Source of the DNA: Chloroflexota bacterium
Lineage (GTDB): Bacteria > Chloroflexota > Dormibacteria > Dormibacterales > Dormibacteraceae
Length of the DNA stretch: 7,243 bases
Reading direction: 5' to 3'
Assembly (NCBI GenBank): GCA_005879675.1
Contig: VBJE01000068.1
Span: forward strand, 1-7,243
The notes under the pieces are model-generated. The model did not search any database, had not been told where the DNA came from, and was given only the letters and a program-made list of their open reading frames with translations. The position numbers and the translations under genes are program-made. This document shows, one piece after another, positions 6,056-7,243 of the stretch; the first letter of the stretch is position 1, and every line of letters starts with the position of its first letter.

Positions 6056-6068
6056 CCGAGAGGCTCGG
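6056..6068. repeat. Small inverted repeat in the -35 region of GH1
   Basis: CCGAG-AGG-CTCGG, a 5-base inverted repeat that covers the place where a -35 box would be. It may be a further protein-binding site or simply chance in GC-rich DNA. Confidence 0.25.
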
Positions 6069-6081
6069 GGACCGCGGTGGT

Positions 6082-6087
6082 TAGACT
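6082..6087 (+). promoter_or_regulatory. -10 box of the GH1 gene, leaderless spacing
   Basis: TAGACT fits the TANNNT consensus and ends seven bases before the GH1 ATG, so transcription would start at or next to the A of the ATG. No Shine-Dalgarno sequence lies at a useful distance (the nearest purine run, GGTGG, is 14 bases away). No good -35 box is seen around 6059-6064, which would fit an activator-dependent promoter. Confidence 0.55.
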
Positions 6088-6094
6088 CCGCCGG

Positions 6095-7243
6095 ATGAGT
6101 CCCCTCCAAAGGTTTCCAGACGCCTTTCTTTTCGGCGCCTCGATCTCCGCCTACCAGACCGAGGGCGGCAACTCCAACACCGACTGGTGGTGGTGGGAGC
6201 ACATCGCCTCGACCCCGTGCCAGGAGCCGTCGGGCGACGCCTGCGACTTCTACCACCGCTACGAGGACGACATTGCGATGCTTGCGCGCCTCGGGCTCAA
6301 CTGCTTCCGCTTCGGGATCGAGTGGGCGCGCATCGAGCCGGCGCAGGGCGAGTTCTCGCGCGCCGAGCTGGCGCACTACCGGCGGATGCTCGACGCCTGC
6401 CACGACCACGGCGTCGCCCCGATCGTGACCTTTCACCACTTCACGGTCCCCCGCTGGCTGCACGAGCAAGGAAGCTTTGCGTCCGACAGCTTCCCCGCGC
6501 TGTTCGAGCGCTACTGCGACCGCGCCGCCGCCGCCCTTGGCGACCGCATCGCCTACGCGTGCACGATCAACGAGCCACAGGGCCTCGGCTCCAGCGGCTG
6601 GCTGCTCGGCATCAACCCACCCGGCCACCACGACGATCGCGACGGGGCCCAGAAGGCCATCGACAACCTGCTCGAGGCGCACCGCCGCGGCGCGGCGGCG
6701 ATCCGCGCCCGCGCCGGCGTGCCGACCGGGGTGACGCTGGCCATACCGGACCTGCAGTACGAAGACGGCGCCACGCCAGGCAGCTCCTCGCTCGAGATCG
6801 AGTCGCGCGTCAACGACTGGTTCTTCGAGCTCGCGCGCCATGACGACTTCATCGGCGTGCAGACCTACACGCGGTTTCGATACGGGCCGGAGGGCGCCCG
6901 GAGCCCGGGCAACGACTGGAGCGACACCACGCGCGAGCTGACCGAGACCGACCAGACGACGCAGATGGGCTACGAGTTCTACCCGCGCGCCATCGGCGGC
7001 GCCATCCGGCGCGCCCATCGCGCCTGCCCGGGCGTGCCGATCCTGGTGACCGAGAACGGGATCGCGACCGGCAACGACGAGAAGCGCATCGCGTACGTCG
7101 ACGGCGCCATGCGCGAGGTGCTGGCCTGCATGGGCGAAGGGATCGACGTCCGCTCCTACCTCTACTGGTCGCTCCTCGACAACTTCGAGTGGGCCCTGGG
7201 CTACGCGCCCACGTTCGGGCTCGTGGCGGTCGACAGGGAAACG
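6095..7243 (+). CDS. Glycoside hydrolase family 1 (beta-glucosidase-like), 3' end missing
   Basis: A retaining beta-glycosidase with a (beta/alpha)8 barrel. The 383 codons in the window have no stop, so the gene continues past the right edge; family members are usually about 420-480 residues. It starts FPDAFLFGASISAYQTEGG (7-25), the family 1 N-terminal signature. The acid/base glutamate is E160 in TINEP (157-161) and the nucleophile is E320 in TENG (319-322). HHF (114-116) and WSLLDNFEWALGY (358-370) supply sugar-binding residues, including Q21, E365 and W366. There is no signal peptide, so it acts in the cytoplasm. Both catalytic carboxylates are present, so it is an ordinary O-glycosidase rather than a plant-type myrosinase that lacks the acid/base. 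The gene is divergent from the transport operon and would cleave what that operon imports. The start ATG has no Shine-Dalgarno sequence but does have a -10 box at leaderless spacing. Aglycone specificity is unknown. Confidence 0.94.
   Translation, partial: MSPLQRFPDAFLFGASISAYQTEGGNSNTDWWWWEHIASTPCQEPSGDACDFYHRYEDDIAMLARLGLNCFRFGIEWARIEPAQGEFSRAELAHYRRMLDACHDHGVAPIVTFHHFTVPRWLHEQGSFASDSFPALFERYCDRAAAALGDRIAYACTINEPQGLGSSGWLLGINPPGHHDDRDGAQKAIDNLLEAHRRGAAAIRARAGVPTGVTLAIPDLQYEDGATPGSSSLEIESRVNDWFFELARHDDFIGVQTYTRFRYGPEGARSPGNDWSDTTRELTETDQTTQMGYEFYPRAIGGAIRRAHRACPGVPILVTENGIATGNDEKRIAYVDGAMREVLACMGEGIDVRSYLYWSLLDNFEWALGYAPTFGLVAVDRET

Noticed and set aside
5334..6098. A plus-strand open frame crossing the divergent intergenic region
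   Set aside because: It begins antisense to the lipoprotein gene, runs through the promoter and operators, and has no ribosome-binding site.
6053..7018. A 321-codon open frame on the minus strand opposite GH1
   Set aside because: The GH1 reading has both catalytic motifs and runs the full length; the antisense reading has an Ala/Val/Arg-rich composition without any motif.
6095..7243. The GH1 enzyme as a myrosinase, with the sulfatase acting on glucosinolates
   Set aside because: The acid/base Glu (TINEP) is present, as in ordinary beta-glucosidases, while plant myrosinases have Gln there. Nothing else in the window points to a thioglucoside.

Overview
The window is GC-rich, gene-dense bacterial DNA with strong G/C bias at third codon positions. 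The gene families suggest a free-living, sugar-scavenging bacterium of an actinobacterial or Chloroflexota-like type. I infer this from an ABC sugar transporter with no ATPase gene beside it, GTG starts, 4-base gene overlaps and an apparently leaderless promoter. The phylum cannot be fixed from the sequence alone.

Layout. Bases 1-66 hold the possible 3' end of a rightward gene. A leftward operon then runs from about 5840 down to 47. In transcription order it encodes a sugar-binding lipoprotein (4391-5734), two sugar ABC permeases resembling AglF and AglG (3351-4316 and 2449-3354), a cytoplasmic sulfatase of the heparan N-sulfatase (SGSH) type (1162-2427), and a 12-helix MFS sugar transporter (47-1240). 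A 360-base divergent control region (5735-6094) separates this operon from a rightward glycoside hydrolase family 1 gene (6095 to the right edge, cut off at its 3' end).

Control region. The operon has a textbook promoter (TTGACA, 17 bases, TAGTAT on the minus strand). Two AACGTT-centred, LacI-type sites lie at and just after its predicted start point. The leader of about 100 bases can fold into a long hairpin just before a strong Shine-Dalgarno sequence. On the GH1 side two near-identical palindromes built on GATAGTC/GACTATC have centres exactly 42 bp apart, with an extra half-site between them. The GH1 gene itself looks leaderless, with a TAGACT -10 box ending seven bases before the ATG.

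How the genes may work together (inference). The lipoprotein and permeases would import a small glycoside, powered by an ATPase encoded elsewhere. The sulfatase has no signal peptide and would remove a sulfate inside the cell. The GH1 enzyme would split a beta-glycosidic bond, and the MFS protein would move a mono- or disaccharide in or out. Together this resembles a small locus for taking up a sulfated (O- or N-sulfated) glycoside and cleaving it in the cytoplasm. The substrate is not known.
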